Assembly (NCBI GenBank): GCA_934662525.1
Contig: CAKUKJ010000024.1
Location: forward strand, 1-13,137
Direction of reading: 5' to 3'
Length of the DNA: 13,137 nt
Source: an uncultured Coriobacteriales bacterium
GTDB taxonomy: Bacteria; Actinomycetota; Coriobacteriia; Coriobacteriales; UMGS124
The position numbers and the translations under genes were made by a program. The notes below the pieces were generated by a model, which did no database searches, was not told where the DNA came from, and worked only from the letters and a program-made list of their open reading frames with translations. This document shows positions 1 to 5,732 of this stretch, piece by piece. Each line of letters begins with the position of its first letter. Position 1 is the stretch's first letter.

Positions 1-759
1 CCATTGGAGAGTGGGCCAGGATTCGTTCGCGAAGGTGTCAATGAGGTCGAGATCGCCGGCTTCGTTTCCGCCCTCCCACGTCCATTGGGCCAGGTCGTCA
101 GGCGTTTGCGACTCATACTGTGTGCCAGCTGAGCGCACGGGGTCATAGCTGTTCATGAGAGCGCCGCACACAAGCGTGTTGCCTCCGAGACGGGGCATCT
201 TCTCTACGATGACGACATCCTTGCCGCGCTGGGCGAGTGTGGCGGCTGCTGCCAGACCGGCTCCGCCGCCTCCCACGACCACAAACTCAGCCTCGACAGT
301 CTCGTTGGTCTCATCCCGCACGCGCTCTACAGGCGTCGCATAATTCTCTTCGTTCAGACCGGCCTGCGTGAGAGCGTCTGCAACGGCATTTTTAAGAGCA
401 TTGCTCGAAATCGTCGCACCGCTCATGGCCTCGACCTCGTAGCTCTGTGCGGCTACCATTTCCTGTGGCATGATTTGGAAGGTGAGGTCGGTCAGGCCCT
501 GCGTCTCGTTGTTGCGCTGAGGGCGGATGGAGACGATGCGGCCCTTTGCCAGTTTGACCTCGACACGCACGTCGCCGCCCATACCGGGGGCGCTGCCGAT
601 AAACGTGCCTGTCACATCGGCGCTGTCGGTGCCTTCCTCATCAGCTAGAGCCAGTGCCGCCGTAGGGCCGATGGCGGTTGCCACGCCTGCTGCCCCGGCA
701 GTTTTGAGGAACGACTTGCGGGAAACTGCGCATGCATTATTAAGTGCATTATTAAGCAT
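1..759 (-). CDS. Tat-exported FMN/FAD flavoprotein reductase, fumarate/urocanate-reductase type (partial, C-terminus off window)
   Basis: The frame is open from ATG at 759 to base 1, giving 253 residues with no stop, so the C-terminal part lies outside the window. An AAAGGGG ribosome-binding site precedes the start. Residues 1-39 form a Tat-like signal (SRKSFLKTAGAAG, then ALALA before Asp40); the usual second arginine is lysine. Residues ~48-133 match an FMN-binding domain with SGAT at 113-116, where ApbE-type transferases attach FMN to the Thr. A Rossmann FAD fold follows (GGGGAG at 163-168, VVIVEK at 182-187). Related enzymes reduce fumarate, urocanate or other unsaturated acids at the cell surface; the substrate here cannot be told because the active site is missing. 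It lies downstream of a MerR gene and a MerR-type promoter. A 12-bp tandem repeat follows the start codon. Confidence 0.88.
   Translation of the reverse strand, partial: MLNNALNNACAVSRKSFLKTAGAAGVATAIGPTAALALADEEGTDSADVTGTFIGSAPGMGGDVRVEVKLAKGRIVSIRPQRNNETQGLTDLTFQIMPQEMVAAQSYEVEAMSGATISSNALKNAVADALTQAGLNEENYATPVERVRDETNETVEAEFVVVGGGGAGLAAAATLAQRGKDVVIVEKMPRLGGNTLVCGALMNSYDPVRSAGTQYESQTPDDLAQWTWEGGNEAGDLDLIDTFANESWPTLQW
733..756 (-). repeat. 12-bp tandem duplication directly after the start codon
   Basis: TGCATTATTAAG occurs twice head to tail at 733-744 and 745-756. On the coding strand it encodes LNNA twice, placed just after the initiator Met of the exported reductase. The unit is a multiple of three, so copy-number change would lengthen the signal-peptide n-region without shifting frame. 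It is much more AT-rich than its surroundings, which may keep the start region of the mRNA unstructured. Confidence 0.8.
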
Positions 760-812
760 TGTACCTGCCCCTTTACATTTCAATATGGTGTCGTTGCCGC
801 ACGGCGCGACAG

Positions 813-843
813 AGGATAAAGGTTCCACCAAGGGACAGGTCAA
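813..843 (-). promoter_or_regulatory. MerR-type promoter with 19-bp spacer for the exported reductase
   Basis: On the minus strand a -35 TTGACC (843-838) is followed by exactly 19 bp (837-819) and a -10 TATCCT (818-813). A 19-bp spacer is too long for efficient basal transcription and is the hallmark of promoters that MerR-family activators untwist. It sits between the merR gene (ends 866) and the reductase start (759), giving a 5'UTR of roughly 45 nt. The spacer has a C-rich left half and a GG-rich right half but no clean dyad that I can draw. Confidence 0.55.
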
Positions 844-865
844 CAGTTTTTTGAATAGACTTTCG

Positions 866-1684
866 TCAGAGTGCTACCCGCACGGCGTGGGTGATCTGCA
901 CCACTTCTTCGTAAAGCCCCATTTCATCGGCAATGAGCCATGGGGCCGTTGTGCCCGACGTCGCGAGATAATCTGCCAGACGTCCCATGTGCTCGTCAGA
1001 ATGGAAGCATCGATAGAGGAAGCTTTGATAACGTCCGGCGGGGAGGTGCATAATCTCGTCGGATTCCTCATGGTAGCCGTTGAGCACGACGAACTCTTTG
1101 ATGATGCGCACCTGCGCCTTTTTTGCCGCATCTACGTCGAGCAGAAACCCATAGTGCTCGGTGAGGAATTCGGCGTATTTGACGCGCGTGCGGCGCATGA
1201 GGACGCTGGTGTCCTCAAAGGGGAGACTTGGGTCGTGGTCGATTGCGTACACGCATCGCAGGGGTAGCTCCTCCACAAACGGCTCTCCGTCTATATGTCG
1301 CCCCTCTAGCGTGGAGAGATCCGACTCCATTCTCTCGAGTTCTGTGATTGTGCGTGTCAGCTCGTCGAGTTCGTTGCGCTTGCGAGCTAGGAGCCTGTCA
1401 ATCGCATCGTGGGCTTTGCGGTAATCGGTGCTCTGTATCTGGGCAACGTCTATGAGGATGGAGCGGTATTCTGCTAGCGATAGTCCAAGCCGTTTGGCAT
1501 ATTTGAACAGTTCAATCTGATAGAACTGCTTGATGGTGTAGTAGCGGTAGAGGTTGTCGGGGTCTCGGTAGAACGGCTCAAGAAGACCGATGCGGTCGTA
1601 GTAACGCAGGCTTTTCTCGCTGATGCCGAGAATTCGTGCCGTTTCCTTGACGGTGTATTTGTGCTTGTCATCATAGATGAACAT
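866..1684 (-). CDS. MerR-family transcriptional regulator with C-terminal effector domain
   Basis: A 272-residue protein. Residues ~10-77 are a MerR winged helix-turn-helix with the standard landmarks (YTVKETARILGISEKSLRYY, DRIGLL, LYRYYTIKQF). A coiled dimerisation helix covers ~85-125 (KRNELDELTRTITELERMES). The remaining ~145 residues resemble an effector-binding domain of the BmrR/GyrI kind by length and position only; no ligand can be inferred. The ATG at 1684 has an AAGGGGAAG ribosome-binding site that overlaps the ttcA stop, 10 bp away, so it is probably co-transcribed with ttcA. The exported reductase starts 106 bp downstream behind a 19-bp-spacer promoter, so it is the likely target. 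By eye the gene is more AT-rich than ttcA, as expected for a later arrival together with the reductase. Confidence 0.9.
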   Translation of the reverse strand: MFIYDDKHKYTVKETARILGISEKSLRYYDRIGLLEPFYRDPDNLYRYYTIKQFYQIELFKYAKRLGLSLAEYRSILIDVAQIQSTDYRKAHDAIDRLLARKRNELDELTRTITELERMESDLSTLEGRHIDGEPFVEELPLRCVYAIDHDPSLPFEDTSVLMRRTRVKYAEFLTEHYGFLLDVDAAKKAQVRIIKEFVVLNGYHEESDEIMHLPAGRYQSFLYRCFHSDEHMGRLADYLATSGTTAPWLIADEMGLYEEVVQITHAVRVAL

Positions 1685-1694
1685 GCGCTTCCCC

Positions 1695-2567
1695 TTATTC
1701 GAAGTCTCCCCACCCTCGGTTGTAGCGCTCCAGGAAGGAGTGGGTCTGGTCGGCCGCGCGCCAGCCCACCACGGCGTCGAGGTGCACGTTCTCCACGCTG
1801 TGGAAGATGGACTTCGCGATGTCGGGGTCGTCTTGCGTGAGGCGCGCGATGAGGGCCTTCACCGAGGCGCGCTTGGATTCTGAGCCGGCCTCGTCAGACG
1901 AGACGCCTTCGCTCAGGGGGCATGCGCAATGGATGAACTCCAGGCCGTTGTCGTCTCGCCAACCGATGATGTCCGCCTCCCGTACCAGGTAGAGCGGCCT
2001 GATGAGCTCCATGCCCTCGAAGTTCGTGCTATGGAGCTTGGGCATCATCGTCTTGACCTGCCCGCCGTAGAGCATGCTCATGAGGATGGTCTCCACTACG
2101 TCGTCGAAGTGGTGGCCCAGGGCGATCTTGTTGCAGCCCAGCTCGCGCGCCGCGTTGTACAGGGCCCCGCGCCGCATGCGGGCGCACGGGTAGCAAGGCT
2201 TGCCTTCCAGGCGGTCCACGATCTCGAAGATGTTGGTGGGCACGCACGTCAGCGGCACGCCGAGCAGCTCGGCGTTGTGGGCGATGCGCTTGCGCGCGTA
2301 ATCGGGGTAGCCCGGGTTCATCGACAGGAACGTGACCTCGAAGTTGCGCCGGCCATGGCGGTAGAGCTCTTGGAAGAGCTTGGCGAGCAAGAACGAGTCC
2401 TTGCCGCCCGAGATGCACACGCAGATGTGGTCGCCGTCGCAAATGAGCTGGTAGTCGGCGAGCGCTTTGATAAACGGCGTCCACAGCGTCTTGCGGTACC
2501 GCGTGATGATGTCGCGCTCGATCTGCCTTGTGCGTTGCGCCTGCGCCGTGTTGTCTGCCTCGTTCAT
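1695..2567 (-). CDS. ttcA: tRNA 2-thiocytidine biosynthesis protein TtcA (PP-loop ATPase)
   Basis: The product is 290 residues from ATG 2567. It has the PP-loop SGGKDS at 53-58, a CYPC pair (C125, C128) followed by ARMRRG, GHHFDD at 151-156, and C214/C216 near the end. The CxxC plus a distal Cys is the arrangement that holds the Fe-S cluster in TtcA, which adenylates and thiolates cytidine 32 of certain tRNAs in the cytoplasm. E. coli TtcA is about 311 residues. The start is uncertain: ATG 2567 has AGGCAGG just upstream, while an in-frame TTG at 2585 (six codons longer) has GGTGAG upstream. An intrinsic terminator lies 42 bp ahead of the ATG, so expression may depend on read-through of the leader described at 2610-2796. 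The next gene, merR, starts 10 bp after the stop. Confidence 0.9.
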   Translation of the reverse strand: MNEADNTAQAQRTRQIERDIITRYRKTLWTPFIKALADYQLICDGDHICVCISGGKDSFLLAKLFQELYRHGRRNFEVTFLSMNPGYPDYARKRIAHNAELLGVPLTCVPTNIFEIVDRLEGKPCYPCARMRRGALYNAARELGCNKIALGHHFDDVVETILMSMLYGGQVKTMMPKLHSTNFEGMELIRPLYLVREADIIGWRDDNGLEFIHCACPLSEGVSSDEAGSESKRASVKALIARLTQDDPDIAKSIFHSVENVHLDAVVGWRAADQTHSFLERYNRGWGDFE

Positions 2568-2609
2568 ATCCTGCCTGTCTTTCAAAGAAACTCACCGGCC
2601 GTTCTCATG

Positions 2610-2643
2610 AAAAAACCGGCGGGACGTGACAACGCCCCGCCGG
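2610..2643 (-). terminator. Intrinsic terminator upstream of ttcA
   Basis: CCGGCGGG (2616-2623) pairs perfectly with CCCGCCGG (2636-2643) around a 12-nt loop. Read on the minus strand, the stem is followed by six T residues (2615-2610). It ends any minus-strand transcript arriving from about 2796, only 42 bp before the ttcA ATG, so it acts either as the end of a small RNA or as an attenuator for ttcA. Confidence 0.8.
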
Positions 2644-2654
2644 GTGGGTACAAT
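2626..2654 (+). promoter_or_regulatory. Candidate plus-strand promoter inside the terminator region
   Basis: GTGACA (2626-2631), 17 bp, then TACAAT (2649-2654): each hexamer is one base from the sigma70-type consensus, at ideal spacing. A transcript would start near 2661, run through the same hairpins as the minus-strand RNA candidate, and could end at a weak terminator around 2840-2869, giving a roughly 209-nt RNA. The -35 element lies in the loop of the minus-strand terminator. No protein-coding gene follows immediately. Confidence 0.4.
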
Positions 2655-2707
2655 GCAGCTTAGCCAGCAAGGCCCGCAGTAGGGTGCGGGCGGCGCGGTT
2701 ATTGGTT

Positions 2708-2735
2708 TAAGGCCGGAGTTGCAGCTCCGGCCTTA
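2708..2735. other. Perfect 11-bp stem, 6-nt loop hairpin
   Basis: The arms at 2708-2718 and 2725-2735 are perfectly complementary around a TTGCAG loop. On the plus strand the stem is followed by GTTCTTTTC, so it could be a weak plus-strand terminator. On the minus strand it is the strongest internal hairpin of the RNA candidate. Confidence 0.75.
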
Positions 2736-2802
2736 GTTCTTTTCGGAGGGTCTTGTTTTCTCCTCCTTTCGCGCCGCTCTTACGGCACGGTACCCGCAGG
2801 CA

Positions 2803-2808
2803 AGTATA
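2803..2808 (-). promoter_or_regulatory. -10 element candidate for the ttcA leader or small RNA
   Basis: TATACT on the minus strand, one base from consensus. No convincing -35 is visible at 16-18 bp upstream. Its value rests on the predicted +1 (about 2796) coinciding with the start of the closing helix of the RNA candidate. Confidence 0.35.
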
Positions 2809-2839
2809 GCAAATGGTGCACGCCGGCCTTGAGCGTAGC

Positions 2840-2869
2840 GCCTCGCAGCAGGCCGAGGCTTCACTTTTT
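2840..2869 (+). terminator. Weak plus-strand terminator candidate
   Basis: GCCTCG (2840-2845) pairs with CGAGGC (2854-2859) around an 8-nt loop, followed by TTCAC and five T residues (2865-2869). The stem is short, but it would end a plus-strand RNA started at about 2661. Confidence 0.35.
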
Positions 2870-3037
2870 GCGAGACCCTTTGCGAGGTCCTCATCTCTGA
2901 AGGGCGCCAGTGCCGGCCCACGGCTTCCGCCCGCACCAATGACGACTGGCGCCAGCAACGGCAAACGGGGCGCCGAGGATCTTTCGCTACCCAGGAGCAT
3001 TGCGCTTGGAACGTCGATTCCTCAGCGGAAAAACTGC
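2870..3037. other. Intergenic stretch with no recognised gene
   Basis: This is the remainder of the 566-bp gap between ttcA and the plus-strand flavoprotein. Short open frames on both strands (for example 2813-3055 plus, 2733-3095 minus) have no recognisable domain and no good ribosome-binding site, and they overlap the structured elements. A palindrome CTGGCGCCAG lies at about 2946-2955. Nothing else could be supported. Confidence 0.5.
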
Positions 3038-3066
3038 TTGACCCGCCTACATTAGTCGGGTTTAAG
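3038..3066 (+). promoter_or_regulatory. Promoter of the 3134 flavoprotein
   Basis: TTGACC (3038-3043), a 17-bp spacer and TTTAAG (3061-3066). Start of transcription is expected near 3073, leaving a 5'UTR of about 60 nt that contains the 3078-3114 hairpin. Confidence 0.55.
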
Positions 3067-3077
3067 GTGCAGGCATA

Positions 3078-3114
3078 CGCGGCGAGGGGCGTCAAGGGGG
3101 ACGCCGAGGCCGCG
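3078..3114 (+). promoter_or_regulatory. 5'UTR hairpin before the flavoprotein ribosome-binding site
   Basis: Outer stem CGCGGC (3078-3083) with GCCGCG (3109-3114) and inner stem GGCGTC (3088-3093) with GACGCC (3100-3105), with a small internal loop and an AAGGGG apical loop. It ends 6 bp before AAGGAG (3121-3126 region) and begins about 5 nt from the predicted +1. It may stabilise the mRNA or modulate translation; the sequence does not say which. Confidence 0.5.
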
Positions 3115-3133
3115 AGACGAAAGGAGTTTTGCC

Positions 3134-4702
3134 ATGTCTGAAATCCTTACCCGTCGTAACTTTGTAGCAAGCGCAGCTCTGGGCACCGCCGCCCTGGCTG
3201 CCACGGCATCGGTCGCCTTGGCCGACGCGCCTGCCACCGACGCGTCCGCCGACACCGACTGGGATGCCTCATATGACGTCGTCGTGCTCGGCATCGGCTT
3301 TGCCGGCATGGTCGCTGCCATGAGCGCGGCCGACGCGGGTGCCAGCGTGCTGCTGGCTGAGAAGCTCGCCGACGGTGAGGCCGGCGGCAACTCGCGCGTG
3401 TGCGGCCAGATGTTCTTCTACGGCAACGGCGACGTCGACGCTACGAAGTCGTACCTCACCGCCCTGTGCGGCAGCCGCACCCTGCCCGACGATGTGCTCG
3501 ACCTGTACGCCAACGGCTACGCCAACATCGCCGAGGACGTCGCCAAATACGCTAACCTCGACCAGGCCGATTTCCTCGACGTCGCCACGATGGGCGAGGC
3601 GATGGCCAAGATGTCGCCCGAGTACCCCGAGCTCGACGGCTCGAAGACCTCGCAGCTGTGGGCGACGCACACGGGCGTGAGCGATTCCTACCTCTACCAG
3701 TCGGTTCGCGCCAACCTCGAGGACAACTACGCCGACAAGGTCGAGGTGTGGTTTGAGAGCCCCGCTACCAAGCTCGTGCAGGACCCTGAGACCAAGGCTG
3801 TTCTGGGCGTCGAGATCGACAACGGCGGCACCACGAAGAGGGTGCAGGCCAAGGGTGGCGTCGTGCTGGCCACCGGTGGCTTTGAGAACGACCAGGAGAT
3901 GTGCGCCTCCTATATCAACCTCGTGAACTACGCCTGCATCGGTGCGCTGGGCAACACCGGCGACGGCCTGAAGATGGCGCAGCAAGTGGGCGCGAAACTG
4001 TGGCACATGACCTCGTGGGCCGGTGCGTTCGGCCTGGGCGGCGTGTCATTCAACGTGCCTGAGGACCGCAACGCCTCGATGATTGCGACGCTTTCGCAAA
4101 ACGAGCTCAACACCGGCGCCTGCATCCTTGCGGGCAAGTCGGGCAGGCGCTGGGTCAACGAGAGCGAGACGCCCCGCCACGGCAAGGTGTCCAACGGCAA
4201 CGGCCAGTGGCTGAACCCCGAGTTCCCCGACGGCATCTACGGCGTGTATGACAAGACGCAGTACGACGCAGCCATCGAGGCAAAGATCATCCCCGACGAC
4301 TTTGCAGGCGACTTCGTGGAGTGCGCCACCATCGAGGACGCCGCCAAGGAGATCGGCTGCGACGCCGATACGCTGAGCGAGACCATCGACGACTTCAACT
4401 CCTTCGTCGACGACGGCAAGGACTACGCCTTCGGGCGCGACCCGCAGTACATGCGTGCCTTCGACGGCGAGGCCTACTACGTGGTGCCCTTCAAGCCGGC
4501 CCTGCTCAACACCCAGGGCGGCCCCGAGCGCGACGTCAACGCCCAGGTGCTCGACCTCGACGGCCAGCCCATCGCCGGCCTGTACTCCGCCGGTGAGCTC
4601 GGCGGCATGACGACCCAGATGTACGCCGGCGGCATGAACGTGGGCGAGTGCTTCATCATGGGCAAGATCGCCGGTGCCAATGCGGCCGCTGCGGCGAAGT
4701 AG
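3134..4702 (+). CDS. Tat-exported FAD-binding flavoprotein, fumarate-reductase/KstD-like family, substrate unknown
   Basis: A 522-residue protein with AAGGAG 8 bp before the ATG. It has a canonical Tat signal (TRRNFVASAALG, residues 6-17) with cleavage expected after ALA at 28-30. The FAD Rossmann motif GIGFAG is at 53-58, with LLAEK about 20 residues later. GRRWVNE resembles the segment carrying the catalytic Arg in flavocytochrome c fumarate reductases. The C-terminal FAD segment is LYSAGELGG. Where fumarate reductases have HHTMGG, this protein has LLNTQGG (about 457-463), so the usual catalytic histidine is missing and fumarate is unlikely to be the substrate. Unlike the reductase at 1-759, it has no FMN-binding domain, so electrons must come from a separate partner not visible here. 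It is monocistronic, between its own promoter and terminator. Confidence 0.9.
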   Translation: MSEILTRRNFVASAALGTAALAATASVALADAPATDASADTDWDASYDVVVLGIGFAGMVAAMSAADAGASVLLAEKLADGEAGGNSRVCGQMFFYGNGDVDATKSYLTALCGSRTLPDDVLDLYANGYANIAEDVAKYANLDQADFLDVATMGEAMAKMSPEYPELDGSKTSQLWATHTGVSDSYLYQSVRANLEDNYADKVEVWFESPATKLVQDPETKAVLGVEIDNGGTTKRVQAKGGVVLATGGFENDQEMCASYINLVNYACIGALGNTGDGLKMAQQVGAKLWHMTSWAGAFGLGGVSFNVPEDRNASMIATLSQNELNTGACILAGKSGRRWVNESETPRHGKVSNGNGQWLNPEFPDGIYGVYDKTQYDAAIEAKIIPDDFAGDFVECATIEDAAKEIGCDADTLSETIDDFNSFVDDGKDYAFGRDPQYMRAFDGEAYYVVPFKPALLNTQGGPERDVNAQVLDLDGQPIAGLYSAGELGGMTTQMYAGGMNVGECFIMGKIAGANAAAAAK

Positions 4703-4774
4703 GGGTTTCTGGCTTTACAGCAAGGACTGTGCGGAGGGCGGGCGTGAGACAGCCGCGTCCTCGTATACAACCAC

Positions 4775-4826
4775 AAAGCCGCAGGAGGATGAGCGTTGCC
4801 CGCCCTCCTGCGGCTTTCCGTGTTTT
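4775..4826 (+). terminator. Terminator after the flavoprotein gene
   Basis: A perfect 14-bp stem, AAAGCCGCAGGAGG (4775-4788) with its complement at 4804-4817, around a 15-nt loop, followed by CCGTGTTTT. The T tract is short, so termination may be partial. The TTTT run (4823-4826) overlaps the -35 of the next promoter. Confidence 0.7.
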
Positions 4827-4853
4827 GGGTCGGGCGACGCAAACGGGTATGAT
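4825..4853 (+). promoter_or_regulatory. Promoter of the second MerR-type regulator
   Basis: TTGGGT (4825-4830), a 17-bp spacer and TATGAT (4848-4853). Transcription should start near 4860, about 32 nt before the ATG at 4892. The 17-bp spacer suggests ordinary, not MerR-activated, expression. Confidence 0.6.
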
Positions 4854-4891
4854 GCCAGCTGCATGTGACGACAGTTCGACAGGGGGCCTGC

Positions 4892-5725
4892 ATGGGGGAG
4901 AGCCGCACGCGGGGCGAGCGGGTGGACGCCAAACGGTACACGATCAACGACATGGTGCGCACGCTCGGCCTGTCACGCACGACCCTCATGTACTACGAGT
5001 CACTCGGCATCGTGACGCCTGCACGCGAGGGCGAGCAGTCTCGCCGGGTGTACAGCGACGCCGACGTGTGGCGGCTCATGAGCGCCGTGCTGCTCAAAAA
5101 CATCGGCATCTCCCCGAAGGACCTGCCGGCCTATCTGGCCGACCAGCCGTTCACCTCGCAGCGCTGCGAGCAATATGCCCGTCAGTTGGAACGCGACATC
5201 GAGTACCGGCAGGCGCTTCTCGGCCGCATGCGCCTCTACGACGCCATGTGCGCGCACGCGGGATATGTGGGCCTCTGCGACGTGCCGGGATACTACTTCT
5301 GCCCCGATGAGGGGGACACGGGGTATAAGGCCTTCCCCGAAGACGAGACGCTCGACCTGCTCATCGCCCACATGCCGATAGGCGGCTTGGGGAGTCTGCG
5401 CGACTACGAGGGGCCCGAGGGACCGGATCGCCTAGGCGGGGCCGTGCATTGGGGGCGCACCGTGCCTGTGAGCCTCGCCCATCTCATCGACGGGCTGAAA
5501 ACCGAGGGCCTCCAGGTCATCGGCGGCTGCCCGTGCGTCTGCTGCATTCTCTCGATGCAGGACATCCGCCGCACTAACGGCATCTCCGAGCAGGCCAGCG
5601 CCGCGATGCTCGACTATGTCGACAGTCACTCGCTTCAAATATGCGGCCCATCGTTCAGCCCCTTCTCGCTTCCCTCCGACCACAGCTTCACTTTCCCCAT
5701 CTGCCTGCCGGTGAGAGGCGCATAG
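4892..5725 (+). CDS. MerR-family regulator with C-terminal cysteine cluster
   Basis: ATG 4892 is preferred because AGGGGG lies 5 bp upstream; an in-frame GTG at 4865 would add nine residues. The product is 277 residues. A MerR helix-turn-helix occupies about residues 14-85 (YTINDMVRTLGLSRTTLMYY, ESLGIV, RRVYSDADVWRLM), followed by a helix (~90-120). The remaining ~155 residues are an effector-like region I cannot assign. It contains CPCVCC (C213, C215, C217, C218) plus C129 and C137 (by the same numbering), which could bind a metal or sense redox state; this is inference. It follows the exported flavoprotein on the same strand but has its own promoter, so it may regulate that gene or a neighbour outside the window. 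The decayed adenine deaminase begins 7 bp after its stop. Confidence 0.85.
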   Translation: MGESRTRGERVDAKRYTINDMVRTLGLSRTTLMYYESLGIVTPAREGEQSRRVYSDADVWRLMSAVLLKNIGISPKDLPAYLADQPFTSQRCEQYARQLERDIEYRQALLGRMRLYDAMCAHAGYVGLCDVPGYYFCPDEGDTGYKAFPEDETLDLLIAHMPIGGLGSLRDYEGPEGPDRLGGAVHWGRTVPVSLAHLIDGLKTEGLQVIGGCPCVCCILSMQDIRRTNGISEQASAAMLDYVDSHSLQICGPSFSPFSLPSDHSFTFPICLPVRGA

Positions 5726-5732
5726 GGCAGGC

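Larger units (their letters stand above)
2610..2796 (-). ncRNA. Candidate structured leader or small RNA ahead of ttcA (unrecognised family)
   Basis: Helices that can form together on the minus strand: closing stem GGGTAC (2795-2790) with GTACCC (2651-2646), extended by GTGC/GCAT; GCGGCGCG (2777-2770) with CGCGCCGC (2697-2690); a GGAGG/CCTCC hairpin (2766-2762, 2749-2745); an 11-bp hairpin (2735-2725 with 2718-2708); a CCCGCA/TGCGGG hairpin (2690-2685, 2678-2673); then the terminator. A -10-like TATACT at 2808-2803 would place +1 at about 2796, where the closing stem begins. The length is about 187 nt. No ORF with a usable start follows the GGAGGAG. I do not recognise it as RNase P, SRP, tmRNA, T-box or a known riboswitch. 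Much of the structure is symmetrical, so a plus-strand transcript is a real alternative (see 2626-2654). Confidence 0.42.

Noticed and set aside
527..1267. 246-residue plus-strand open frame
   Set aside because: It runs antisense to both the exported reductase and MerR, spans their intergenic promoter, and has no domain.
2641..2655. T-box-like GGGTGGGTAC on the plus strand
   Set aside because: The conserved T-box sequence should continue into ACCGCG; here it reads ACAATG, and no specifier stem or aminoacyl-tRNA synthetase gene follows.
2755..2770. CTCCTCCTTTC resembling the 16S rRNA 3' end
   Set aside because: The match is short and is explained by the complementary GGAGG/CCTCC hairpin; no rRNA sequence surrounds it.
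2745..2795. Resemblance to RNase P RNA (GTAAGAGC) on the minus strand
   Set aside because: The other conserved blocks, such as GAGGAAAGTCC, are absent and the total length is about 187 nt.
2733..3095. 120-residue minus-strand open frame in the ttcA-flavoprotein gap
   Set aside because: There is no recognisable domain, it overlaps the plus-strand promoter at 3038-3066 and the RNA hairpins, and its composition looks like random translation.
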